Below, in pieces: positions 38,045-47,887 of a stretch of DNA of 64,000 nucleotides. The translations under genes and the position numbers were made by a program. Source of the DNA: C-114 sp963745405 (lineage in GTDB: Bacteria > Chloroflexota > Limnocylindria > Limnocylindrales > CSP1-4); assembly GCA_963745405.1 (NCBI GenBank), contig CAVUWY010000002.1, positions 1,240,001-1,304,000 of the forward strand, written 5' to 3'. Within the stretch, counting starts at the first letter, position 1. Each line of letters starts with the position of its first letter. The notes below the pieces were generated by a model. It saw only the letters and a program-made list of their open reading frames with translations, did not search any database and was not told where the DNA came from.

Positions 38045-38803
38045 ATGAGCGAGCCGCGGTCCTCGACGACCGTCGCCTATCGAGCCCGCTTCGACGAGTG
38101 CGGCCCGGATGGCGGCCTGCGCACGTCGGTGCTCCTGCGCTGGGCTCAGGATGCCGCCTGGATCCACTCGGAGCGGCTCGGCTTCGGGCGGGAGTGGTAC
38201 GCCGATCGCGGCCTGGCCTGGGTCGTCCGCGGCCTCGAGCTGACCGTGTTCGAGCCGGTCACGACGGGATCCACCTTGTCGGCCACGACCCGGGTCGTCG
38301 GTTTCCGGCGGGTCCTCGCCCGACGGGTGACGGAGGTCGTCCTGGCGGACGGGCGACCGGCTGCCCGCTGCACGACGGACTGGGCGATGACCGACGTCGA
38401 GCGCGGCGCACCGACCCGCGTCCCGGCCGACTTCCCGGCCCTGTTCGACTCCCCACCCGGCGGCTTCGAGCCGCTGCGCGTCGGTCCCGCAGCGGCACCG
38501 GCCGATGCGGCGACCTCCAGCCTGCGACCGCGACCGCACGAGCTCGATCCGATGGCGCACGCGAACAATGCCGCCTACGTCGACTGGCTCGAGGAGGGCA
38601 TCGATGCTGCGGGCGGGGCCGCGGCGATCGCCCACAGACCGCGGACCTATCGGCTCGAGTACGTCATCCCGGCAGCTCCCGACGACGACCTCGCCGCGAC
38701 GGCCTGGCCGACCGGGGCCACGACCTGGCGCTACGAGCTCGCCCGGCTGTCGCCCGACGGGATCCGGGCGACGGTCCTGCGGGCGACGCTGGAGGCCCGC
38801 TAG
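38045..38803 (+). CDS. Acyl-ACP thioesterase-like protein (double hotdog)
   Basis: 252 residues. Two hotdog domains: the first with YRARFDECGPDGGLRTSVLLRWAQDAAWIHSERLGFGREWYADRGLAWVVRGLEL, the second with ELDPMAHANNAAYVDWLEEGIDAAGG, the Asp/His/Asn-containing catalytic segment of FatA-like enzymes. Likely releases fatty acids or a related acyl group from ACP or CoA. ATG 38045 is preceded by a purine-rich GGGAGCGAGG. It follows the nuclease-like gene by 19 bases. Confidence 0.85.
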   Translation: MSEPRSSTTVAYRARFDECGPDGGLRTSVLLRWAQDAAWIHSERLGFGREWYADRGLAWVVRGLELTVFEPVTTGSTLSATTRVVGFRRVLARRVTEVVLADGRPAARCTTDWAMTDVERGAPTRVPADFPALFDSPPGGFEPLRVGPAAAPADAATSSLRPRPHELDPMAHANNAAYVDWLEEGIDAAGGAAAIAHRPRTYRLEYVIPAAPDDDLAATAWPTGATTWRYELARLSPDGIRATVLRATLEAR

Positions 38804-39039
38804 CGCGGCAGGACTTTCGTTCCCCGCCGGGGCCGGACTGTGCGGCCCTGCACCGGGGCGAGGACGCACCGGCCACGCTCACGAAGCCGCACAGATGGGA
38901 CCATCGGGCTATGGCGTGGCGAGCCATCCGGCCCAACGATTTGGGGGTCAGGACGCCGGCGGATCCGTGCCGCGATCGGCCCGGCGGATCGAGCCGCCAC
39001 CGACGAGTGTCCAACGAGAGCGGGAGTCATAGCGAGCGA

Positions 39040-40590
39040 ATGCCAGTGCCGGCCGATCTGTCGCCCGCCCTCAGCCTGGGCCTCGGCTCCCTGGCGCTCG
39101 TCCTCATCGGGGCGCTCATCGGCACGGCCGGCTACGCCCTGACGGTCGGCCGGCGGCAGACCGGCCGGATCACCGACTTCATCGAACGACTTGCCGATTC
39201 GATCGACGCGACCGACCTCGTCGAGTCGTCGGGGATCGACGACCCGCGACTCCGGGCCAGCTTCGGCCGCCTGGCCGAGCGACTCACCGAGGCGTGGACC
39301 CTCGCGACGATCGACCCGCTCACCGGTGTCCTCAACCGCCAGGCCCTCCTCGCCCGCCTCGACGCGGAACTCGACCGGGCCACCCGCTACGGCGGCCAGC
39401 TGTCGGTGATCCTCGTCGACCTCGACCACTTCAAGCGGATCAACGACTCGCACGGCCATGCCGCCGGCGATGCCGTCCTCCACGACGTCGCGGTGGTCCT
39501 CGAGGACAACATCCGGACCGTCGACGCCGTCGGCCGCTACGGCGGCGAGGAGTTCATGGTCCTGCTGCCGGAGACGGACGTCGATGCGGCCGCCTCGATC
39601 GCCGAGAAGCTCCGCCGCCTCGTCGCCCGCCACTCGGTCGTCCTCGACGATGGCTTCGCCGCGACGGTCACTCTCTCGGCCGGGGTCGCCGGCGGGCTCG
39701 GGGCGCACCTCGAGCTGGAGCCGCTCATCCGCGATGCCGACAACGCCCTGTACAGCGCCAAGGCGCTCGGCCGCGACCAGGTCTACGTCTTCCACGAGCT
39801 CGAGGACGACGGCCTCATCCGCCGGGCGCCGATCGCCGCCAGCGCCCGGGAGCAGGCCGTCGAGGTCGGCCGGGCCGCGTTCGGGGCGGCCACCGAGACC
39901 CTCACCGCGGCCCTCGATTCGAAGGAGGGCTGGACCGGCCGGCCCTCGTCGATGATCGCCAACGCGGCCATGGAGCTGGGCCGGGCGCTCGGCCTGCCGG
40001 ACCGCGAGATCGAGCGGATCCGCGTCGCCAGTCTTCTCCACGACCTCGGCAAGCTCGCCATCCCCGACGAGATCCTCACCAAGCCGGGCGAGCTCGACGA
40101 GCCCGAGTGGCGGGTCGTCGCCGAGCATCCCAAGATCGGCCAGGTCGTGCTCGAGCAGGCGGGCGCGCTCCGCGATGCGGCGACGATCGTCCTCCACCAT
40201 CACGAGTGGTTCGACGGGCGCGGCTATCCGTTCGGGCTGGCGGGTCAGGAGATCCCCATCGGGGCCCGCATCGTCGCCATCGCCGACGCCTACGAGGCGA
40301 TGGTGTCTGGTCGGCCGTACCGCAACGCGATCACCCATGGCCAGGCGATGGCCGAGCTTCGTCGCCACGGCGGCGTCCAGTTCGATCCCGAGCTCGTCGG
40401 CCTCTTCACCGATCTGTTCGGTGAGCACATGCCCTTCCCGATCGGCGAGCACGACCACGACCACGCCCACCCTGAGCCGGTCGACGCGCGCAGCCATGGC
40501 GAGATCCACGACGACCTCCACGCCCGTCGTCGCCGGGTCGTCCGGGCGGCCCTGCCGCGCGAGTCCACGCCGACCGGCACCGAGGGCTGA
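39040..40590 (+). CDS. Diguanylate cyclase + HD-GYP phosphodiesterase
   Basis: 516 residues. One N-terminal membrane helix (about 8-36). GGDEF domain with GGEEF at 168-172 and an intact inhibitory site RTVD (159-162) five residues before it. Linker, then HD-GYP with HDLGK (334-338) and HHEWFDGRGYP (about 387-397). Both c-di-GMP synthesis and breakdown motifs look active. His-rich C-terminus (GEHDHDHAHPEP). The start is uncertain: ATG 39040, or GTG 39008 in the same frame; no clear ribosome binding site. Confidence 0.9.
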   Translation: MPVPADLSPALSLGLGSLALVLIGALIGTAGYALTVGRRQTGRITDFIERLADSIDATDLVESSGIDDPRLRASFGRLAERLTEAWTLATIDPLTGVLNRQALLARLDAELDRATRYGGQLSVILVDLDHFKRINDSHGHAAGDAVLHDVAVVLEDNIRTVDAVGRYGGEEFMVLLPETDVDAAASIAEKLRRLVARHSVVLDDGFAATVTLSAGVAGGLGAHLELEPLIRDADNALYSAKALGRDQVYVFHELEDDGLIRRAPIAASAREQAVEVGRAAFGAATETLTAALDSKEGWTGRPSSMIANAAMELGRALGLPDREIERIRVASLLHDLGKLAIPDEILTKPGELDEPEWRVVAEHPKIGQVVLEQAGALRDAATIVLHHHEWFDGRGYPFGLAGQEIPIGARIVAIADAYEAMVSGRPYRNAITHGQAMAELRRHGGVQFDPELVGLFTDLFGEHMPFPIGEHDHDHAHPEPVDARSHGEIHDDLHARRRRVVRAALPRESTPTGTEG

Positions 40591-40700
40591 CCGGGACCCT
40601 CCGCCCGACCCACCGATCGGCTGCCCGCCGGCCGGCGATCTTCCGACGACGGCGGTCGGTAGCGGCTATCCTCGGCGCCTTCGAGCCGAGGAGGACCCGA

Positions 40701-41912
40701 GTGAGCCGAGTCGTGTTCCGTGGCGGTCGCGTGTTCGACGGCACGGGTTCCCCGCCGTCGCCGGGCGACGTCGCCGTCGAAGCCGGTCGGATCGTCGAGG
40801 TGGGGCCGGGACTCGACGGCGACGAAGCGATCGACGTGACCGGCCGGACGGTCCTGCCAGGGTTCTTCGACTGCCACGTCCACGTGGTGATGAGCCACCT
40901 CGACACCATGCGCCAGCTCGAGACGCCGTTCTCGTATCCGTTCTACGAGGCGATCGGGAATCTCGAGCGGACCCTGGCGGTCGGCATCACCTCGGTCCGC
41001 GACGCCGGTGGCGCCGACCTCGGCGTCAAGGAGGCGGTGGCCGACGGGCTCATCCGCGGGCCGCGGCTCCAGATCAGCCTCGGGATGATCTCCCAGACCG
41101 GCGGCCACGGCGACCCGTGGGTGCCGGCCGGCGGCGAGGTGCCGATCTTCGCCGAGCACCCGGGCCGCCCCGCCACCATCGTCGACGGGTCTGACGAGAT
41201 GCGCCGGACGGTCCGGACCCTGGTCCGCATGGGCGCCGACGTCATCAAGGTCGCCACGTCCGGTGGCGTCCTCTCCCCGCGCGACGATCCGCGCCACGCC
41301 CATTTCCGTCCCGCCGAGCTCGAGGTCCTGGTCGAGGAGGCGACGGCGGCCGGCGTCTTCGTCATGGCCCACGCCCAGGCGGCCGACGGCATCAAGAACG
41401 CGATCCGGGCCGGGATCCGCTCGATCGAGCACGGCATCTACCTCGACGACGAGGGGATCGACCTCATGCTCGAGCACGGCACCTACCTCGTCGCCACCCT
41501 CGTCGCGCCACAGGGTGTCCTCGATGCCGCCGCGGCGGGTGTCCAGCTTCCGTCCGCCGTCCTCGACAAGGCCAACTTCGTCGCGGAGGTCCATCGCCAG
41601 GCCTTCCGTCGGGCGGTCGAGGCCGGCGTTCGCATCGCGATGGGCACCGACAGCGGCGTCACGCCGCACGGTCGGAACCTCCGCGAGCTCGAGCTGATGG
41701 TCGCCGGCGGGATGTCCCCGACCGCCGCCCTGGTGGCGACGACGAGGACCGCCGCGGAGCTGCTCGGGGTCGCCGACGACCGCGGGACCGTCGAGGCCGG
41801 CCGCCGGGCCGACCTCGTCGTGCTCGATGGCGATCCGCTCGATGTCGCCGGCCTCGGCGACCGGGTCAGGGCGGTCTACCAGGACGGGGTCCTCGTGAGC
41901 GGGGCGGCCTGA
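40701..41912 (+). CDS. Metal-dependent amidohydrolase (imidazolonepropionase-like)
   Basis: 403 residues. Metal ligands: DCHVHV (HxH), DVIKVATSGG (Lys, carbamylation site), MAHAQ, SIEHG and GTDSG, the full amidohydrolase set. A small beta-sandwich domain forms the ends (VVFRGGRVFDGTG... and GRRADLVVLDGDPL). Related proteins hydrolyse dipeptides, hydantoin-type rings or organophosphates; the substrate is not clear. GTG 40701 follows GAGGAGG by seven bases. A TATCCT -10-like hexamer lies about 30 bases upstream. Confidence 0.9.
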   Translation: MSRVVFRGGRVFDGTGSPPSPGDVAVEAGRIVEVGPGLDGDEAIDVTGRTVLPGFFDCHVHVVMSHLDTMRQLETPFSYPFYEAIGNLERTLAVGITSVRDAGGADLGVKEAVADGLIRGPRLQISLGMISQTGGHGDPWVPAGGEVPIFAEHPGRPATIVDGSDEMRRTVRTLVRMGADVIKVATSGGVLSPRDDPRHAHFRPAELEVLVEEATAAGVFVMAHAQAADGIKNAIRAGIRSIEHGIYLDDEGIDLMLEHGTYLVATLVAPQGVLDAAAAGVQLPSAVLDKANFVAEVHRQAFRRAVEAGVRIAMGTDSGVTPHGRNLRELELMVAGGMSPTAALVATTRTAAELLGVADDRGTVEAGRRADLVVLDGDPLDVAGLGDRVRAVYQDGVLVSGAA

Positions 41913-41913
41913 G

Positions 41914-42093
41914 GCGAGCGCGAGCGCGAGCACGGCCGCGACCGCAACGGCGACCGCCAGCGCCAGGAGCGGGGCCGTCGAGACCTTCGTCGCCGGGATC
42001 GGTGCACCGGTCGCGGTGGCGACTGCACCCGACGGAGCCGTCCTCGTCGGGGATCGGTCCACCGGGACGATCTATCGGATCGCCCGGGCCTGA
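41914..42093 (+). pseudogene. Remnant of a beta-propeller (sorbosone/PQQ dehydrogenase-like) C-terminus
   Basis: Directly after the amidohydrolase stop, another frame reads an Ala/Ser/Thr-rich run. It then reads VETFVAGIGAPVAVATA followed by PDGAVLVGDRSTGTIYRIARA and a stop at 42091-42093. This is the typical last blade of secreted sugar-dehydrogenase-type beta-propellers. No start or other blades are present. It is probably the tail of a lost gene, deleted up to the amidohydrolase boundary. The length is short, so chance resemblance is possible. Confidence 0.45.
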
Positions 42094-42249
42094 ACCGCCC
42101 GGCCCGCCGCGGAGCGCCGCCTCCACGTAACCCATCCGACAGGGACATCGCCCAAGACTCGGGCGGTCGATCCTCATCGTCCGGAGCCGTTGCCTATGGC
42201 GATCCCCGCCGCTCCCCGTCCTAACCCGCAACGCACGGAAAGGCATGCG

Positions 42250-42522
42250 ATGCACGAGACAGAACCGCAGCCGATGGGGTCGGGGCCGGCCCCCGAGGCA
42301 CCGCCGACGCCGGCGGCGCCGCCGCCGTCGACCCGGACCCGCGTCATGGCGGGCTCGCGGAGGACGATCGCCTCGCTCCTCATCGCCGTCGGCCTCATGG
42401 CCATCGGCGGAGTCGCCGTCGTGAATGCCGCCAGCCCCGCTTCCTCGCCGGGCGCCTCCGGCGCTCCCTCCGGTGGCCCCGGTGGAGCAGGCACCCACAC
42501 CGGGAACTGCCCCGGTATGTGA
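42250..42522 (+). CDS. Small exported protein, C-terminal NCPGM
   Basis: 90 residues. A Pro-rich cytoplasmic N-terminus, one hydrophobic signal or anchor segment (RTIASLLIAVGLMAIGGVAVVNA), a Ser/Gly/Pro-rich extracytoplasmic linker, and the end HTGNCPGM with a lone Cys near the C-terminus. His, Cys and Met could bind a metal. ATG 42250 is preceded by GGAAAGG. Function unknown. Confidence 0.6.
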   Translation: MHETEPQPMGSGPAPEAPPTPAAPPPSTRTRVMAGSRRTIASLLIAVGLMAIGGVAVVNAASPASSPGASGAPSGGPGGAGTHTGNCPGM

Positions 42523-42694
42523 ACCCCGACCCGCCGGTCCCACGACCGACCGGCTCGATGGCGGCGTCGCTCCTCGGCGCCGCCATCCACCGGGCCGTCC
42601 AACCCTGCACCGAGCCCGACGCGCGTTGTAGGCTTCCCGTCCCACCGCGGATCGCACCGAGCGGTCGTCCGCGGCCGGCGACGGAGGGATCGCG

Positions 42695-43711
42695 ATGCCG
42701 ACGATCGGGCCGAAACGGATCGCAACGTTCATCGAGCCGTTCAAGGTCAAGCCTGGATCCAAGGTCCGGCTCGGCCGCGACTTCGACACCGGTCCGAACC
42801 GCAAGGTGCAGCGCGACGAGGCGAAGCGCCTCCTGAAGGCCGGCGTCGAGCTGCTCGCCGAGTACCAGAGCCGCCTCGCCGCCCAGGACAACGAAGGCCT
42901 GCTGGTCGTCCTCCAGGCGATGGACGCGGCCGGCAAGGATGGGACGATCCGCCACGTCATGAGCGGGGTCAACCCGCAAGGCGTCCAGGTCCACTCGTTC
43001 AAGGTCCCGTCGTCGACCGACCTCGACCACGACTACCTGTGGCGGTATGCCAAGAGACTGCCGGCCCACGGGGACATCGGCATCTTCAACCGCTCCTACT
43101 ACGAGGAGGTCCTCGTCGTCCGCGTCCACCCGGCGATCCTCGACAACCAGAAGCTGCCCAAGGGCTCCCGCAAGAGCGACATCTGGCAGCGACGGTTCCG
43201 CGAGATCAACGACTGGGAGCGATACCTGTCCGACCAGGGTTTCCGGATCGTCAAGATCTTCCTCAACCTCGGCAAGGAGGAGCAGCGGGCCCGGTTCCTC
43301 AGCCGGATCGATGAGCCCGAGAAGAACTGGAAGTTCTCGGCCAACGACGCCAAGGAGCGGGTCTTCTGGGACGACTACCAGAAGGCTTTCTCGGAGGTCC
43401 TTTCCAACACGAGCACCGACTGGGCTCCGTGGTACGTCGTCCCGGCCGACGACAAGCCGTTCGCCCGGGTCGCCGCCGCGGCGGTCATCCTCAACGCGCT
43501 CATCGAGATCGATCCTCGCTATCCACGGGTCAGCAAGGAGGCGCGCGAAGCGCTGCAGGCCGCGAAGGTCGACCTCGAGGCCCAGGCGCCGAAGGGCGCC
43601 CGTCCGGATCCCAACGTGTCGGCGGACCAGGCGGCCGAGACGCCTGATGGATCGAAGAAGAAGCCGAAGAAGCGCGACCGAGCCGGTGGCGAAGGCGGAG
43701 GAGACCGATGA
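42695..43711 (+). CDS. ppk2: Polyphosphate kinase 2 (class III-like)
   Basis: 338 residues. Walker A MDAAGKDGT (76-84), then IRHVMSGVNPQGVQVHSF, then a Walker B/lid region with HGDIGIFNRSYYEEVLVVRVHP (Asp127, Arg133), all PPK2. The sequence pattern resembles class III enzymes that phosphorylate both NMP and NDP from polyphosphate. A Lys/Glu-rich tail of about 45 residues follows. ATG 42695 follows GGAGGG. Its stop overlaps the ATPase start (ATGA), so polyphosphate-driven ATP regeneration may feed the pump. Confidence 0.92.
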   Translation: MPTIGPKRIATFIEPFKVKPGSKVRLGRDFDTGPNRKVQRDEAKRLLKAGVELLAEYQSRLAAQDNEGLLVVLQAMDAAGKDGTIRHVMSGVNPQGVQVHSFKVPSSTDLDHDYLWRYAKRLPAHGDIGIFNRSYYEEVLVVRVHPAILDNQKLPKGSRKSDIWQRRFREINDWERYLSDQGFRIVKIFLNLGKEEQRARFLSRIDEPEKNWKFSANDAKERVFWDDYQKAFSEVLSNTSTDWAPWYVVPADDKPFARVAAAAVILNALIEIDPRYPRVSKEAREALQAAKVDLEAQAPKGARPDPNVSADQAAETPDGSKKKPKKRDRAGGEGGGDR

Positions 43712-46507
43712 CGACAGCCGAGGGAGATCGGACCAGCGCGATGCAGGGCGGCGGCTCCGCCGGCGCCACACCGTCCTGGCATGCGATGTCGGGGGATGCC
43801 GTCCTCGACAAGCTCACGGTGAGCGTCGATTCCGGCCTGAGCGCAAGCGAGGCGGCCACCCGACTCGGCACGTACGGTCCGAACAAGTTCGCCGAGGCTC
43901 CACCCGAGCCGCGCTGGCAGGCGTTCCTGCGCCAATACCAGGACCCGATGCAGATCGTCCTGCTCGTCGCCGGCGGCATCAGCCTCTTCCTGCCCGGTCA
44001 GTTCGCCACAGGCGTGCTCCTGATCGCCCTGACCCTCCTCAATGCGGCGATGGGCCTCAACCAGGAGGGCAAGGCGTCGGCGAGCGTGGCGGCCCTTCAG
44101 AAGCTCATGGTCGTCAAGGCCAAGGTCCGCCGCGACGGTCGAGCTCGCCGAGATTCCCATGGGTGAACTCGTCCCGGGCGACATCGTCAATATCGAGGCC
44201 GGCGACCTCGTCCCGGCCGACGCCCGGATCCTCACCGCGGCGACGCTCGAGATCGACGAATCCGCCCTGACCGGCGAGAGTGTCCCGGTCCCCAAGCAGG
44301 TGGATGCCGTGGCCGCGGACTCGGCGCTCGGTGACCGCGTCGACCTCGCGTTCATGAACACCCAGGTGACTCGCGGCGCGGGCACGATCGTGGTCATCGG
44401 GACCGGCATGACCACCGAGGTCGGCCACATCTCCGGGATGCTCCAGGCCTCGAAGACCGAAGAGACCCAGCTGACGAAGCAGCTTGACGCCCTGACGACC
44501 CAGATCCTCGCCATCGCCGGGGTCGCCCTCCTGGCTTCGATCGGGATCGGTCTCGCCCGCGGCAATTCTTTCCAGGTCCTGTTCCTGACCGCGGTCGCGT
44601 TCAGCGTCTCCGCCATCCCGACCGGCCTGCCGGCGGTCGTGACGGCCGTGCTCTCGAACGGCACCCAGGTCCTCGCCAACGCAGGCGCGATCGTCAAGCG
44701 TCTCCGCTCCGTGGAGACGCTCGGCTCCACCTCGGCGATCAACTCCGACAAGACCGGCACCCTGACCCTCAACCAGATGACGGCCGTCCAGATGACGCTC
44801 GTCGGACGCCGCTACACGATCAGCGGCGAGGGTTACAAGACCGACGGCCAGATCACCCACGCCGGCGGGCAGGGTGACGTGCCGCTCGAGCAGTATCTCC
44901 TGCCGATGGCCCTGTGCGCCGATGCCGAGGTCCAGGGAGGTGCGCTCGTCGGCGATCCGACCGAGGGTGCTCTCGTCGTCCTCGCCGCGAAGGGCGGGGT
45001 CGACCCGACCCTCACCCGCGAGCGGTACCCGCGGGTAGCGACGCTGCCGTTCGACGCGGCCTACAAGATGATGGCGACCTTCCACCGGATGAAGGACGCA
45101 GGCGGCCGCGACGTGATCCGCTGCTACATCAAGGGAGCGCCCGACCAGCTGCTCGCGCGGGCCGCCTCGGCCCACGGACCAGACGGGACCGACGTTCCGG
45201 CCGCCCAGCTGCACGACGCCTACATGGCCGAGAACGAACGGCTCGGCCGGGAAGGCCTGCGGGTCATGGCGACCGGCCAGAAGGACTTCGACCCGGCGAC
45301 CTTCGATCCGGACGCCGACCTCCTGCCCGCCCTCGACGACCTGACCCTCCTCGCCATGGTCGGCATCGTCGACCCGGCCCGGCCCGAAGCGAAGCTGGCG
45401 ATCGCCGAAGCCAAGAACGCCGGCATCCGGGTCCGGATGATCACGGGCGACCACGCCGTCACCGCGGCCGCGATCGCCGGTCAGCTCGGCATCGAGGGAC
45501 GGGCCATCAGCGGGGCCGAGTTCGCCGCGATGAGCGACGCCGAAGCGCTCACCCAGATCGACGACATCGGAGTCATCGCCCGGGTCGCCCCTGAGGACAA
45601 GGTCCACCTCGTCGACGTCCTCAAGGCCAAGGGCCACATCGTCGCCATGACCGGCGACGGGGTGAACGATGCACCGGCCCTGAAGCGAGCCGACATCGGC
45701 GTCGCGATGGGCATCACAGGCACCGAGGTCTCGAAGGAAGCCGCGGTGATGATCCTCACCGACGACAACTTCGCGACGATCGTGAAGGCGGTCCGGGTCG
45801 GCCGGGCCCTCTACGACAACCTCATGCGCTATATCCGCTTCCAGATGGCCGCCCTGTTCGGCTTCATCGCGACCTTCCTCGGCGCCAGCATCTTCAACAT
45901 CCTCAACGGCATCCCGTTCCTGCCCCTGCAGACGCTGTGGATCAACTTCACCGTCGACGTCTTCCAGGCCATCGGCCTCGGCTGGGGCAAGCCGCGCGAA
46001 GGCCTGATGGATGACCCGCCGCGGCCGAAGGACAAGCCGATCCTCTCCCGTCGGCTGCTCACCTGGCTCGTCCTCAACGGCTTCGTCATGGCCGTGCCCA
46101 CGCTGGCCGTGATCGTCTGGTCGACGAATACCTACGGCGAGTCGGTCGCCCACACGATGGGCTTCGTGACGTTCTCGCTGTTCCACCTCTTCTTCGCCCT
46201 CGAGACGGCCAACGAGGACCGGACGATATTCTCGAGCGAGCTGCTCGAGAACCCGATGCTTCTCAAGACATCGCTCCTGTCGTTCGCCACGATCGTCCTC
46301 GGGACGGAGGTCCACCTCTTCCAGCGGCTCCTCGAGACGGTGAGCCTGACCCTCGACCAGTGGGCCGTCTGCGCCGTGGTCGCGACATCGATCATCGTCG
46401 TGTCCGAGGTGAAGAAGGCCCTCCACATCCATATCGAGGAACCCGAACCGAAGATCGCCGCCGCCGGCTCTCCCTCCGGTCCGTCGGTCACGCCCGAGGC
46501 CGCCTAG
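43708..46507 (+). CDS. P-type cation ATPase, P2A-like (one frame break)
   Basis: About 932 residues corrected. N-terminal cation ATPase domain, LTGESVPVPK (actuator), SDKTGTLTLNQMT (phosphorylation Asp), and GDGVNDAPALKRADIGVAMG (hinge). One extra base near 44140 breaks the frame just before the actuator domain. The overall pattern is SERCA/PMR1-like, but the M4 motif PEGLP reads PTGLP, so the conserved Ca2+-binding Glu is Thr. The M6 motif LWINFTVD keeps the Asn and Asp. Ion specificity is therefore uncertain. Translationally coupled to ppk2. Confidence 0.9.
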
Positions 46508-46533
46508 GCTTCGATCCGGTCCGCGCGACGGGG

Positions 46534-47880
46534 TCAGACGCCGGACTGGGCGACGATCCGTCCGCTCGCGATGGCCGCCTGGAGCGCGGCATGATCCGTC
46601 TCGGTCTGATCGGCGTAGGCGGCGGCGAAGTCGCCGATCGCGTGGTCGAAGTCGGTCCCTGTCCCGAGGTAGCCGGCGATCATCGAGGGGTCGCCGCTCC
46701 GGGCATGGCCGCGGGCGAGGGCCCAGCCGCACAGTTCGCCCCAGCTCTGGAGGTCGTCGGCGGTCATCGCCTCGACGACCGCTCCACCCTTCTGGTCCTG
46801 GAGCTGGCGGACGTAGAGGTACCGGCCGTGCGGCCCCGTGGTCCAGCCGAGGAGGATGTCGCTGACGGCCTGGAGGCAGCGCTGGCCGATCACGACCCGT
46901 TCTCCATGGTCGGTGTACTCGCTCGCGCCGAGGAAGCGTTCGTAGACCGACGCTTCCGCCTGCTTCACCTGGAGGAAGAGCGGATCCTCACCGCCCCCGC
47001 CGTCGAGGAGGCAGGCGTACGCCCCGAGGCCGACGCTGCCCACGCCGACCACCTTGAGTGCCGCGTCGACGATCCGATAGCGCTCCACGAGGAGCCGGCG
47101 GTCCTCCTGCAGCGTCGTCGTGTAGGTGACGAGGGCCGCCTCGATGGCCGGCACGGACACGTCGACATGCCGGATCACCGGTGGGTGGTCGACGATACGG
47201 CGCTGGCCGTCCGGGCCGATCTCGGTCAGCTTCGGCAGCTCGTGGAGCGCGTCGTGGTGGTTGGCCGACTTGACCGTCGACTGGAGGAAGGGCCGGGCCC
47301 GTTTGTCGACGTAGGCGACGATGCTCTCGGCGTCCACCCGGGCGTAGAAGATGTCGATCGCCCGCATCGGTGCGTACTCGGCCATCCGCTCGCGATAGGC
47401 CCGCACCGCGGCGTGGACCGCATGGGCGTTCTGGTGGGCGCTGAACCCGCGAGACCGTCCGGCGACGACCAGGCTCGCGGCCAGCCGCTTGACGTCGTAC
47501 TCGAACGGCCCACGGATCGTCTCGTCGAAGTCGTTGATGTCGAAGACGAGGTCGCGCTCCGGTGAGGCGAACAGGCCGAAATTCGACAGGTGGGCGTCGC
47601 CGCACAGTTGCACCGCGATGCCGGAGGGAGTCGTCGTGGCGAGGTCGGCGGCCATCGGCAGCGCCGCCCCACGGAGGAACGTGAATGGCGAGACGGCCAT
47701 CCGTCCATAGCGGACCGGGACGAGGCTCGGGATACGGGTCGTCGCCTGGCTTTCGAGGAGCGTGACCGGGTCCGGTCGGCCGGGGGCGGCCTTCCATTTC
47801 GCGTGGGCAGCGAGCGAGACCGTCGAGCGAACCTTCTCGCCGGCGGCGCGCCGCTCGGCCGACGATGGGAGCGGCGTCAC
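46534..47880 (-). CDS. DUF2252 protein
   Basis: 448 residues. Clear DUF2252 pattern: VRYGRMAVSPFTFLRGAALPMAADL, LCGDAHLSNFGLFASPERDLVFDINDFDET, then GPFEYDVKRLAASLVVAGR and LQVKQAEASVYERF. The HxxN ... DxxD arrangement resembles kinase-fold phosphotransferases (aminoglycoside kinase-like), but the function is not known. It starts 7 bases after the SulP stop and is probably cotranscribed with it; it is convergent with the P-type ATPase. Confidence 0.9.
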   Translation of the reverse strand: MTPLPSSAERRAAGEKVRSTVSLAAHAKWKAAPGRPDPVTLLESQATTRIPSLVPVRYGRMAVSPFTFLRGAALPMAADLATTTPSGIAVQLCGDAHLSNFGLFASPERDLVFDINDFDETIRGPFEYDVKRLAASLVVAGRSRGFSAHQNAHAVHAAVRAYRERMAEYAPMRAIDIFYARVDAESIVAYVDKRARPFLQSTVKSANHHDALHELPKLTEIGPDGQRRIVDHPPVIRHVDVSVPAIEAALVTYTTTLQEDRRLLVERYRIVDAALKVVGVGSVGLGAYACLLDGGGGEDPLFLQVKQAEASVYERFLGASEYTDHGERVVIGQRCLQAVSDILLGWTTGPHGRYLYVRQLQDQKGGAVVEAMTADDLQSWGELCGWALARGHARSGDPSMIAGYLGTGTDFDHAIGDFAAAYADQTETDHAALQAAIASGRIVAQSGV

Positions 47881-47887
47881 GGCGGTG

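Noticed and set aside
41866..43771. Minus-strand open frames across the amidohydrolase-PPK2 region
   Set aside because: Antisense of PPK2 and flanks; no family features, and plus-strand genes have ribosome binding sites.
44114..46732. 872-residue minus-strand open frame
   Set aside because: Antisense of the P-type ATPase; composition is Asp/Gly/Arg/Val-rich shadow with no motif.
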